A stretch of DNA of 10,029 nucleotides, taken from assembly GCA_029261955.1 (NCBI GenBank), contig JAJDAI010000517.1, positions 1 to 10,029 of the forward strand, given 5' to 3'. The notes under the pieces are model-generated. The model was given only the letters and a program-made list of their open reading frames with translations, had not been told where the DNA came from and ran no database searches. The position numbers and the translations under genes are program-made. Every line of letters begins with the position of its first letter. The stretch's first letter is position 1. Below are positions 1 to 6,429 of the stretch, one piece after another. The DNA comes from Deltaproteobacteria bacterium (GTDB lineage: Bacteria > Myxococcota_A > UBA796 > UBA9615).

Positions 1-1
1 C

Positions 2-127
2 GACGATGACGATGACACCGGCAACGACGACGATGACGACGACACCGGCGACGACGACACCGGCGATGACGACGACACCGCCGACGATGACGATGACGAC
101 GCCGGCGATGATGATGATGACGACGAC
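2..127 (+). repeat. Asp-codon low-complexity tract (GAC/GAT)
   Basis: Forty-two codons encode blocks of 3-7 Asp separated by TG, TGN, TA or AG. GAC and GAT are mixed, so the DNA repeat is imperfect. It forms the N-terminal linker of the visible protease and probably continues to the left of the window. Such tracts can bind divalent cations and are prone to length change. Confidence 0.85.
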
Positions 128-1717
128 ACATCGATCGCAACGGCTTGCTTCGATGTGCCCCTGGCCTGCCCGAGCGGAGTACCGGCGATTGGTGCAGCGA
201 ACAGCTTTGGTCTAGCCGCCGGGCTCACACCGATGACACTCGACCCGGTGTCCGGCTGGGCGTGCTCCGACCCGATCTACATACAGATCCCCTCGGACAC
301 GACAGGCTGGTACTTCTCCGCGATCGGTGGAGCCACGATCTCGGATGTGGAAGCACCCACATCGACATACATCGACGCGCTGCTCCCCGACGTGACTGGC
401 CTCGCCCCAGCGGATGTAGTGTCCTTCCTTTGGGCGGCCATCTACGACCTCGGCAACGAGGACCCCCCCGTCTACTACACAACCAGCCAGAGTCCGCCGC
501 TCCTTCGCGTGGCGTTTCAGTTCCCGACTACGCCTGGATCCGACGTGGAGGCCGGTTGCTATGCGATTAGGCTCGTGGGACCGGGGGCTCTCGACGGACT
601 GGACCACCCGTACATCGTGGGCTCACGACGCGGATTCTTTTCGGGCGATCGTGTCGATCTTCATGTCGTCCGCAGCTCCACCCTTTCGGAGGCCGCCACC
701 CTTGACGCCCTCGCGCTGGTCGGGAGCATCCTCGAGGGTGCCGGGATGCAACTGGGCGAGATTTCGCTGGAGTTGCTGGACCCGTCGCTCGAGATCATCG
801 ATATGGCCCAAAACGACCAAGACCTGTTGTGGGTCAGCAGCGCGGGGAATCCCAACACCGACTCCGAGGTGATCGTCTACCTGCCGAGCTCGATCATCAG
901 CAACACGGGGTCGGTTCTCGGACTCTCGTCCGGTATTCCTGGGGATGTGGGGGTGACCGGGAGTCCCCTCGCCGGCGTAATGGTGACGACCCTCGCGGGC
1001 GGGTGGAGTGGACTCGACCTCGCACAGACCATCGTGCACGAGGTCGGGCATCAACTCGGCCTCTACCACACCTCCGAATCCGGCGGCACAAGCCACGACC
1101 CTCTAACGGACACGCCAGAGTGTTCGAACGCGGTCCCGCCGGACAACGTGATCACCGTCGCGAGCTGCTCCGGTTCGGGTGCCGAAAACGTCATGTTCCC
1201 GTTCGCCGACAGCAGCGCAGTCGGCCTATCGGGTCAGCAGACCGACGTCTTCTCCGCACTGGCCCCCGGTCCGGACCTGACGTGTACCGATCACAACGAC
1301 TGCACCACCTGGGAGGTCTGTGCTCCGAACGGGCTCTGTGAGTTCGCCTACGGCCGGCCTTACACGGTCTTCTTGGACGGCGTCACCATCGACACCTCGG
1401 GACCGAGCGGCAGCTGGGACCCGCTAGGCAACGCCCCCGATCCGTTCGTTCAATGGTCCGCGGGCGCGTTCAGTGACACGACGACGACGGTGCAGGACGC
1501 CTTCAGTGCTGCCTGGTACGAGACGGCGACCGGGGTATGGGTCTTCGCCGATCTGACGAGCTTCCAGGCGACGGTCTGGGACGCCGATGTCGCAGTGAAC
1601 GACCTGGTGGACAGCTACACGCTTGGACCTGCGATATCGGTGTCCGACTTGCGGAGTGGCTACCTCAACGTCCCCGGCGTCTACTCGTCGCTGGACATCG
1701 GCTTTAGCCCGGAGTGA
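2..1717 (+). CDS. Secreted metzincin-like zinc metalloprotease with Asp-rich linker and C2-like C-terminal domain (5' end missing)
   Basis: The reading frame is open from the first bases, so the start and any signal peptide lie outside the window; 571 residues are visible. Residues 1-42 form a spacer of 31 Asp in blocks broken by TG, TA or AG, probably a surface linker. Residues about 45-215 look like a beta-rich domain of unknown type. The peptidase domain follows: HEVGHQLGLYH at residues 346-356 fits the HExxHxxGxxH metzincin signature (zinc ligands H346, H350, H356; catalytic base E347), and NVMFPF with M398 looks like the Met-turn. A Cys-rich stretch (CTDHNDC...C...C, about residues 424-446) leads to a C-terminal domain (about 450-571) whose pattern FLDGVTID...DPFVQW...TVWDAD resembles C2-like calcium-binding modules. 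Likely role: extracellular or surface protein degradation. The exact family (pappalysin/M43-like or another metzincin) is not settled. The protease call is firm; the C2 call is tentative. Confidence 0.8.
   Translation, partial: DDDDDTGNDDDDDDTGDDDTGDDDDTADDDDDDAGDDDDDDDTSIATACFDVPLACPSGVPAIGAANSFGLAAGLTPMTLDPVSGWACSDPIYIQIPSDTTGWYFSAIGGATISDVEAPTSTYIDALLPDVTGLAPADVVSFLWAAIYDLGNEDPPVYYTTSQSPPLLRVAFQFPTTPGSDVEAGCYAIRLVGPGALDGLDHPYIVGSRRGFFSGDRVDLHVVRSSTLSEAATLDALALVGSILEGAGMQLGEISLELLDPSLEIIDMAQNDQDLLWVSSAGNPNTDSEVIVYLPSSIISNTGSVLGLSSGIPGDVGVTGSPLAGVMVTTLAGGWSGLDLAQTIVHEVGHQLGLYHTSESGGTSHDPLTDTPECSNAVPPDNVITVASCSGSGAENVMFPFADSSAVGLSGQQTDVFSALAPGPDLTCTDHNDCTTWEVCAPNGLCEFAYGRPYTVFLDGVTIDTSGPSGSWDPLGNAPDPFVQWSAGAFSDTTTTVQDAFSAAWYETATGVWVFADLTSFQATVWDADVAVNDLVDSYTLGPAISVSDLRSGYLNVPGVYSSLDIGFSPE
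1711..1714 (+). promoter_or_regulatory. Ribosome binding site inside the end of the protease gene
   Basis: GGAG lies 5 bases before the ATG at 1720 and is part of the last codons of the upstream gene. It supports the ATG at 1720 over the in-frame GTG at 1714, which overlaps the GGAG itself. The arrangement suggests translational coupling of the two genes. Confidence 0.55.
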
Positions 1718-1719
1718 GC

Positions 1720-2436
1720 ATGATGAGGATCCAGCAGCTGGCCGCCTGCCTGTTATTGACCGCTGCAATGGGCTGCAGGAGCGATCCCGCCACGGACGCT
1801 GTCAGCCGTGACGGCGGCTCAGTGGTCGCGGCGGCAGCGCCGGTAGCCGAGGCGTCCGGGATGGTTCCGGCCGTGCCAGCCGAGTCGATCCCCGTCGATG
1901 AGATCAAGGTCGAAGAACGAGGTAAAGAGGAGACCGAACCAGGGGAGCTGGCGAGTCCCGCCCAGCTTCGCGCGTCCTTCAAGACCATCGAAGGCCAAAT
2001 CCCTACTCGCGACGAGCTGGAGTCGTCGCTCCTGGAGCCGCAGAACGCGCTCGAGGTGCTCCTGGCCGACGCGGATCCCCAGGTCCGGGCCAACGCCACG
2101 ATCGCACTCGGCTACTGGAGCGACGACACAGCCATCCGAGAACTGCTTGTCAGGCGGGCGCTGGACGGGAGATTGGCCCCGCACGACAGGTTGGCAGCGC
2201 TGACGGCGCTTGAGGGCGCAGAGGAGGAGGCTGGGCGCTTCCTGTCGGCGTTGCTGTCCGCCGAACAGCCACCCGAGGTACAGACAGGCGTGGCGCGGCT
2301 ACTCGTTCGGAGCCCGACCTATCGCGACTTCGTTCGAGCGTTCCTGGACAGCGGCGGTGCTCACCCCGCCGCCGCGCGAGTGGCTGGGCAGCTCCTGGCC
2401 GACCACGAACGAGCCACCGCACCAACCGGCCAATGA
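1720..2436 (+). CDS. Putative lipoprotein with HEAT-like repeats
   Basis: This 238-residue protein begins with a short signal peptide (MMRIQQLAACLLLTAAMGC). The likely lipidated residue is C19 in AMGC, an acceptable but not ideal lipobox because position -3 is Ala. A Pro/Ala/Glu-rich disordered stretch follows to about residue 85. From about residue 109 to the end, helical units such as NALEVLLADADPQVRANATI look like HEAT or PBS-type repeats, which serve protein-protein binding. The start at 1720 is chosen for its GGAG; a GTG at 1714 would add two residues. The gene begins 2 bases after the protease stop, so the two probably form one operon, and the protein may be a partner or anchor of the protease at the cell envelope. 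No enzyme motif is visible. The HEAT assignment is by pattern only. Confidence 0.7.
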   Translation: MMRIQQLAACLLLTAAMGCRSDPATDAVSRDGGSVVAAAAPVAEASGMVPAVPAESIPVDEIKVEERGKEETEPGELASPAQLRASFKTIEGQIPTRDELESSLLEPQNALEVLLADADPQVRANATIALGYWSDDTAIRELLVRRALDGRLAPHDRLAALTALEGAEEEAGRFLSALLSAEQPPEVQTGVARLLVRSPTYRDFVRAFLDSGGAHPAAARVAGQLLADHERATAPTGQ

Positions 2437-2533
2437 CGCGTGCGACGAACGGAAGGATGATGGGCATCCAGCAGGATATCTGGAGGAGCGAATGGAGCGG
2501 ACATGAGCGACGGGACAGAATCGATGGTGGGCG
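2437..2533. other. Intergenic remnant left of the insertion sequence
   Basis: Before the insertion this stretch separated the lipoprotein gene from the convergent histidine kinase gene. I see no convincing terminator. A short reading frame starting at the ATG at 2503 has a Shine-Dalgarno-like GGAG but runs into the insertion sequence with no recognisable protein. The last bases (GGGCG before CTAG) form half of the imperfect palindrome that was the insertion target. Confidence 0.5.
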
Positions 2534-2537
2534 CTAG
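2534..2537. repeat. Left CTAG flanking the IS (probable 4-bp target duplication)
   Basis: CTAG adjoins the left inverted repeat and recurs at 4384-4387 beyond the right inverted repeat. The paralogous kinase gene carries CTAG at the same place (6055-6058) without an insertion, so CTAG was probably in the target and was duplicated. As CTAG is its own reverse complement, it could alternatively be counted as the outer end of a 19-bp inverted repeat. Confidence 0.65.
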
Positions 2538-2552
2538 GAGTCTGTTGCCCAT
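2538..2552 (+). repeat. Left terminal inverted repeat of the IS
   Basis: GAGTCTGTTGCCCAT matches the reverse complement of 4369-4383 (GAGCCTGTCGCCCAT) except at two C/T positions. If the adjoining CTAG is counted, the match is 17 of 19. Confidence 0.8.
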
Positions 2553-2576
2553 AGATCGAGCGCCCCCAGCAAAGAC

Positions 2577-2595
2577 GAGGACGCGGAATCGCGGA
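2577..2595 (+). repeat. Left subterminal inverted repeat of the IS
   Basis: GAGGACGCGGAATCGCGGA matches the reverse complement of 4321-4339 (GAGAACGCGGAAACGCGGA) at 17 of 19 positions. It lies 24 bp inside the left terminal repeat; its partner lies 29 bp inside the right one. It may be a second transposase binding site. This is an inference from symmetry. Confidence 0.55.
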
Positions 2596-2699
2596 TGGCG
2601 CGGACGGAGCGGAGGAAGCGGATGCGGCACGCACCTCGTCCATGGCTCGACCCTCGCCTCCGGATGGACGTCGCTTCCCCGTCTTGATCTACTGCCTGC

Positions 2700-4214
2700 A
2701 TGGCCAAGCAGTACCGCCCCTGGACGCCGAATCAGTCCTGGCTCTTCCCGCCCTCGCCGCGCGACTGGCTGGACAAGGAGCACTTCGTCTTCTTCTTGAT
2801 GGAGGTCGTGGACGAGCTCGACATCGGCCCCATCGAGGACACGATCCACGCGAAGGACGCACGCGGGAATCGCCCGTTTGATCCGAGGATGCTCACCGCG
2901 CTGCTGCTGTACGGCTACTGCACGGGTGTTCGCTCCTCTCGCAAGCTGGAGAAGGCGACCTGGGAAGACGTCGCCACACGCGTCCTCGTCGGGGAGCAGC
3001 ACCCCGACCACAGCGTCATCGCGCGATTCCGCCGTCGGCACATTGCTGCGCTCGAAGGGCTCTTCCTTCAAGTGCTCAAGCTCTGCAGTCGCCACGGCCT
3101 GACCAAGCTCGGACACGTCGCGTTGGACGGCACGAAGGTCCAGGCCAATGCCAGCAAGCACAAGGCCATGAGCCACGCGCGCATGAAGAAGGAGGAGGAG
3201 CGTCTGCGCGCTGAGATCGAGGCGATGATGGCCGACGCCGAGGCGGTCGACCGCAAGGAAGACGCGCAGTACGGCTCGGACAAGCGTGGTGATGAGCTTC
3301 CTGAGGAACTGCGCCGCCGTGTCGGCCGACGCGACCGGATCCGCCAGGCGATGGCCGAGATCGAGGCGGAGGCTGCGCAGGGGCGGGTCGAGGCAGTGGA
3401 GGCCCGAGAGCGACGTCATGAGGAGTCGGCGCAGGAGGCCGATGCCGACGCGGCCGAGCAGGAGGCCGCCGGTCGGCCCGAGCAGGCACAGCAGAGCCGA
3501 CAGGCGCGGCGGAAGGCGAAGCGCCTCGCCGAGAAGGCCCGCAAGCAGGCTGATGCTGCCCGCAAGCACCTCGAAGAGAAGAAGAAGGCAGCGCGATACG
3601 AGCCCGCTCCGGCCCCCACGTCACCGACCGACCTGCCTCGCCACCTCGCTCCCTGGGATGCCCAAGGCAACCCGAAGCCTCGCGCCCAGCGAAACTTCAC
3701 CGATCCCGACAGCCGGATCATGGTCTCAAAAGGTAGCTACCTGCAGGGCTACAACGGCCAAGCTGCTGCCGACTCCGACTTCCAGGTCATCGTCGCCGCG
3801 GATCTGTCGACCGCGCCCCCTGACACGTGGCAGATGCAGCCGATGCTCGAACAGGCGATTGATGCGCTGGGTCAGGCTCCGGGCATCGTCACCGCCGACA
3901 ACGGGTACTACGCCGACGACAACGCCATCTTCTGCGCCGACAAGGGCATCGAGGCCTACATCTCGACCGGCAAGCATCCTGTGGCGACCGAAGAACGGCG
4001 GGCCATGACCGCGCGCCTGCAAAGCGAGGAGGGGAAGGCCGCCTACAAACGCAGAAAGGCGATCGTCGAGCCCGTCTTCGGACACATCAAGGAGATCCTC
4101 GGCTTCCGACGCTTCAGCCTTCGCGGACTGGACCTGGCCCGCGGGGAGTGGCGGCTGATCTGCACCGCGCACAACCTGCTGAAGCTGTGGCGCTACGGCG
4201 CGGCGGCTGCCTGA
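2700..4214 (+). CDS. IS1182-family DDE transposase
   Basis: This 504-residue protein starts MAKQYRPWTPNQSWLFPPSP, the typical N-terminus of IS1182 transposases, followed by the helical DUF772-like domain (about residues 20-120). The catalytic triad is visible: D143 in ALDGTKVQANAS, D400 in VTADNGYYADDN and E457 in IVEPVFGHIKEILGFRRF, a YREK-like C-terminal signature. Between the first two Asp lies a highly charged helical and probably coiled-coil stretch (about residues 155-300), rich in Glu, Arg, Lys and Ala. An in-frame TGA at 2685 makes the ATG at 2700 the first possible ATG, although no good Shine-Dalgarno precedes it, which is common for tightly limited transposases. The role is cut-and-paste movement of the element that carries it. 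The gene appears intact. Confidence 0.93.
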   Translation: MAKQYRPWTPNQSWLFPPSPRDWLDKEHFVFFLMEVVDELDIGPIEDTIHAKDARGNRPFDPRMLTALLLYGYCTGVRSSRKLEKATWEDVATRVLVGEQHPDHSVIARFRRRHIAALEGLFLQVLKLCSRHGLTKLGHVALDGTKVQANASKHKAMSHARMKKEEERLRAEIEAMMADAEAVDRKEDAQYGSDKRGDELPEELRRRVGRRDRIRQAMAEIEAEAAQGRVEAVEARERRHEESAQEADADAAEQEAAGRPEQAQQSRQARRKAKRLAEKARKQADAARKHLEEKKKAARYEPAPAPTSPTDLPRHLAPWDAQGNPKPRAQRNFTDPDSRIMVSKGSYLQGYNGQAAADSDFQVIVAADLSTAPPDTWQMQPMLEQAIDALGQAPGIVTADNGYYADDNAIFCADKGIEAYISTGKHPVATEERRAMTARLQSEEGKAAYKRRKAIVEPVFGHIKEILGFRRFSLRGLDLARGEWRLICTAHNLLKLWRYGAAAA

Positions 4215-4215
4215 A

Positions 4216-4243
4216 GGCGCGCCGGGCGCCCGTACGCGCTTTT
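4216..4243 (+). terminator. Weak candidate terminator after the transposase
   Basis: A perfect 5-bp GC stem (GGCGC at 4216-4220, GCGCC at 4226-4230) begins just after the stop. A competing stem, GCGCG with CGCGC (4217-4221 and 4235-4239), is followed directly by TTTT. Both are short, so this could also be chance in GC-rich DNA. Confidence 0.3.
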
Positions 4244-4320
4244 CCGCTCTTCCGAACAGTGCCGCCGCCGCCTCGGAAGTCACGTCCCAAGATCAAGACC
4301 CGGGTGCCGATCTGCTGCCC

Positions 4321-4339
4321 TCCGCGTTTCCGCGTTCTC
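4321..4339 (-). repeat. Right subterminal inverted repeat of the IS
   Basis: This is the inverted partner of 2577-2595, with 17 of 19 positions matching. It lies 29 bp inside the right terminal repeat. Confidence 0.55.
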
Positions 4340-4368
4340 GCTACGCGCGACTGGGGAGGCAACCGGCA

Positions 4369-4383
4369 ATGGGCGACAGGCTC
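4369..4383 (-). repeat. Right terminal inverted repeat of the IS
   Basis: ATGGGCGACAGGCTC is the inverted partner of 2538-2552, with two mismatches. It abuts the CTAG that carries the stop codon of the neighbouring kinase gene. Confidence 0.8.
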
Positions 4384-4387
4384 CTAG
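4384..4387. repeat. Right CTAG flanking the IS; contains the kinase 1 stop codon
   Basis: This CTAG is the second copy of the 4-bp sequence at 2534-2537. On the minus strand its last three bases are the TAG stop of kinase 1. Duplication of a palindromic CTAG restored the stop codon on the kinase side of the element. Confidence 0.65.
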
Positions 4388-4758
4388 CCCCCCAGCGTCT
4401 CCTGGGCCCCGAAGGCGCTCAGCTCGACCACGAAGCGGGCTCCCTTGAGCACCTTGCCCTCCTCGACGCGCACGCGACCGCCGTGCACGGAGACGATCCG
4501 TTGCACGATCGCCAGCCCTGCTCCGACGCCGTCGCCGCGGTCCTTGTCGCGGTCCAGTCTGAGAAAGGGTCGGAACACGAAGTCGCGCTGGTCTTCGGGG
4601 ATGCCGCGGCCGTTGTCTTCGATGGCGAAGGCGACCTTGCCCGAGGCCGCCACAGCCTCTTCGACCCGGATGCGCGGGGCGTCGGCGTCCCCGTACTTCA
4701 GCGCGTTCTCGACGAGGTTCTGAACCGCTTCGCGCAGCAGGCTCGGGTTGGCGAGCAC
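4384..4758 (-). repeat. Homogenised ATPase-domain tract, copy 1
   Basis: These 375 bp align without gaps to 6055-6429 with about 15 mismatches counted by eye. Positions 4644-4758 (115 bp) are identical, synonymous sites included. Similarity falls sharply beyond 4758. The tract encodes kinase 1 residues from about 352 to the end. Recent gene conversion or partial duplication is the likely cause. Confidence 0.75.
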
Positions 4759-5811
4759 GTCGGGCAGGTCGCCGTCGATGATGAGCTCGGCCCGCGACTC
4801 GGCCAGCCTCGCCCCGAGGTCCTCGACCACCTGGGCGAAGACGTCCTTCAGCGCCACGCACTCGCCGTCTCCGAGCACGTCGGTCTTCAGCGACAGCTTC
4901 AGCAGCTCGCCGGACAGGCTGCCCATGCGGCTGGCCGAGTTGACGATGCTCTCGGCCAGCTTGTGCTGCTCCTCGCTGAGGCCGGGCTGGCTGTAGATCA
5001 GCGTCTCCGCCGCCAGCAGCGCGGTCTGCAGGGGCGACTTGAAGTCGTGGCTGAGGGCCGCGTTGAACTCGCCGAGGGCGCGGTTGCGGGCGTTGAGCTC
5101 GGCGTTGGCGCGCGCGAGCCGGCGGGTGGCGTTGTCGACCTCCTCCTCCAGCTCCTTCTGGCTCGTCGCGATGTCGAGCGAGGTCTCGCCGGCCAGCCAG
5201 GCGACGCAGAAGATGAGGATGAGGAAGCCGGCGACGGTGTCCGACAGGAACACCGCGTCGCGAACCATGGCCTCCTGGTGCACGTCCACCATGTAGCCGG
5301 CCGGGATCAGGTCGTAGTGCCTCGCGGTGACCAGGCCGACGTACAGCGCCGAGGTGGAGATGGCGATGCCCCAGGCGTGGCGCTTCGACGTGAACATCGG
5401 CGCCATGATCACGGGGAGGACGACCAGGCCCAGCGCCATCGATTCGAACTCGCCCGAGAAGTAGAAGTAGAAGGTCGGGACGATCGCCGCGATGTAGAGC
5501 ACGTAGGTGACGAGCTTCGGGCCGTCGTGCGGGTTCAACCGGAAACCGAGCCAGGCCAGCCCCGTCGTCAGGGTCATCGCGGTCATGGACGCGATCGACT
5601 GCACGATCAGCAGGGTGCCGAGCTCGCCGCCCGCGATGGTCGCGAAGACGCCCAGCCAGGACAGCGTGAGCAGCCCCATCATCACGACGAGGAAGCGGTG
5701 GACCCGTCGGTGCTCGACCCCATCGCGCTCCACGGCAAGCGTCGCCTGCGCCTCGCGGCGGGCCTCCTCGACGGCGTTGGTGACCGGCGGCCTGCTCTCT
5801 CGTTTCTGCAT
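4384..5811 (-). CDS. Membrane histidine kinase, copy 1
   Basis: This 475-residue sensor kinase has about six predicted membrane helices (within residues 39-210), then a short coiled coil (ELEEEVDNATRRLARANAEL) leading into the dimerisation domain with the phosphorylated histidine H255 in LSHDFKSPLQTA. The ATPase domain is complete: N-box N369 in NLVENALKYG, G1 box DNGRGIP (399-405), F-box FVFRPF and G2 box GVGAGLAIV (428-436). It should autophosphorylate and pass phosphate to a response regulator, but none is encoded in the window. The start ATG at 5811 is chosen because an AGGG lies 6 bases upstream and because upstream residues look like out-of-gene translation. The TAG stop lies in the CTAG adjoining the insertion sequence, yet the C-terminus (GAQETLGG) still matches copy 2 (GAQETLRD), so the protein is not truncated. 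The stimulus is unknown. Confidence 0.9.
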   Translation of the reverse strand: MQKRESRPPVTNAVEEARREAQATLAVERDGVEHRRVHRFLVVMMGLLTLSWLGVFATIAGGELGTLLIVQSIASMTAMTLTTGLAWLGFRLNPHDGPKLVTYVLYIAAIVPTFYFYFSGEFESMALGLVVLPVIMAPMFTSKRHAWGIAISTSALYVGLVTARHYDLIPAGYMVDVHQEAMVRDAVFLSDTVAGFLILIFCVAWLAGETSLDIATSQKELEEEVDNATRRLARANAELNARNRALGEFNAALSHDFKSPLQTALLAAETLIYSQPGLSEEQHKLAESIVNSASRMGSLSGELLKLSLKTDVLGDGECVALKDVFAQVVEDLGARLAESRAELIIDGDLPDVLANPSLLREAVQNLVENALKYGDADAPRIRVEEAVAASGKVAFAIEDNGRGIPEDQRDFVFRPFLRLDRDKDRGDGVGAGLAIVQRIVSVHGGRVRVEEGKVLKGARFVVELSAFGAQETLGG

Positions 5812-6054
5812 GTCTTGCCCTGGTGGCGGACTGTACCAGGGGTCGCCCGCGCTACGCCGCCGTCGTGTCCGACGACCCAATGGCACAAACGATGATCGAG
5901 CCGTGCGGGGCTTTCTGGGATGAGCAGTCCCAGTGGGACCAGCGCTTCGAACAGCTGCCCTTCGACGCACGGCCCCACAAAGGGCTCTGCGAGACGTCTG
6001 GACCGGAGCAGCGGCAGGGCCGCCCCGTCCCGCTGGCGCACCGGCGGTCCGGGA
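5812..6054. other. Spacer between the two kinase genes
   Basis: The 243 bp hold the leader of kinase 1 and the region after the kinase 2 stop. Open frames cross it on both strands, but none looks like a protein or has a matching ribosome site. The palindrome at the kinase 2 stop lies at its right edge and a possible promoter at its left edge. Confidence 0.5.
5830..5838 (-). promoter_or_regulatory. Possible extended -10 promoter of kinase 1
   Basis: On the minus strand TGGTACAGT reads as an extended -10 element (TGn plus TACAGT, 4 of 6 to consensus), about 18 bases before the ATG. No clear -35 hexamer is seen at the usual distance. If it is used, the leader would be very short, so kinase 1 would have its own promoter rather than depending on kinase 2. 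Confidence 0.25.
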
Positions 6055-6063
6055 CTAGTCCCG
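6050..6063. repeat. Perfect 14-bp palindrome centred on the kinase 2 stop codon
   Basis: CGGGACTAGTCCCG is perfectly self-complementary and contains the kinase 2 TAG stop in its central CTAG. The corresponding site at kinase 1 is where the insertion sequence entered; its rebuilt uninterrupted form (GGGCG, CTAG, CCCCC) is also palindromic but for one pair. It could act as a short transcript-end hairpin or be an unoccupied IS target. Confidence 0.6.
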
Positions 6064-6429
6064 CAGGGTCTCTTGGGCCCCGAAGGCGCTCAGCTCGACC
6101 ACGAAGCGGGCCCCCTTGAGCACCTTGCCCTCCTCGACGCGCACGCGACCGCCGTGCACGGAGACGATCCGCTGCACGATCGCCAGCCCCGCTCCGACGC
6201 CCTCGCCGCGGTCCTTGTCGCGGGCCAGCCTGAGAAAGGGTCGGAACACGAGGTCCCGCTGCTCTTCGGGGATGCCGCGGCCGTTGTCCTCGATGGCGAA
6301 GGCGACCTTGCCCCAGGCCGCCACAGCCTCTTCGACCCGGATGCGCGGGGCGTCGGCGTCCCCGTACTTCAGCGCGTTCTCGACGAGGTTCTGAACCGCT
6401 TCGCGCAGCAGGCTCGGGTTGGCGAGCAC
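6055..6429 (-). repeat. Homogenised ATPase-domain tract, copy 2
   Basis: This is the partner of 4384-4758 at a constant offset of 1671 bp, ungapped and about 96% identical. The 115 bp at 6315-6429 are identical to copy 1. Immediately beyond 6429 the genes diverge visibly, including at many silent positions. Confidence 0.75.

Larger units (their letters stand above)
2538..4383 (+). mobile_element. Complete IS1182-like insertion sequence (1846 bp)
   Basis: The element is bounded by imperfect 15-bp inverted repeats (2538-2552 and 4369-4383, 13 of 15 matching), flanked on both sides by CTAG, and holds one intact transposase gene. Its size is what I expect of IS1182 elements. A second inverted repeat lies inside each end (2577-2595 and 4321-4339). 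It appears intact and potentially active, since the transposase has no stop or frameshift. It lies in the convergent gap between the lipoprotein gene and the first kinase gene, with the right boundary at the kinase stop codon. Confidence 0.85.

Noticed and set aside
2503..2533. Possible short gene starting at the ATG at 2503 with GGAG upstream, cut by the IS
   Set aside because: Rejoining the flanks leads the frame into antisense sequence of kinase 1; the few residues before the IS show nothing recognisable.
2361..3569. Minus-strand open frame (about 402 codons) opposite the transposase
   Set aside because: It overlaps the transposase reading frame almost fully, shows Leu/Arg-rich antisense composition and crosses the IS boundary, so it cannot be an old gene.
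4369..5895. Long plus-strand open frame (about 508 codons) opposite kinase 1
   Set aside because: It is antisense to a gene with complete kinase motifs; the protein is Arg/His/Glu/Val-rich low-complexity text typical of antisense frames in GC-rich DNA.
5812..6054. Small gene between the kinases (for example the plus-strand frame from about 5880)
   Set aside because: There is no ribosome site, the frame runs into antisense of kinase 2, and the predicted peptide matches nothing I know.
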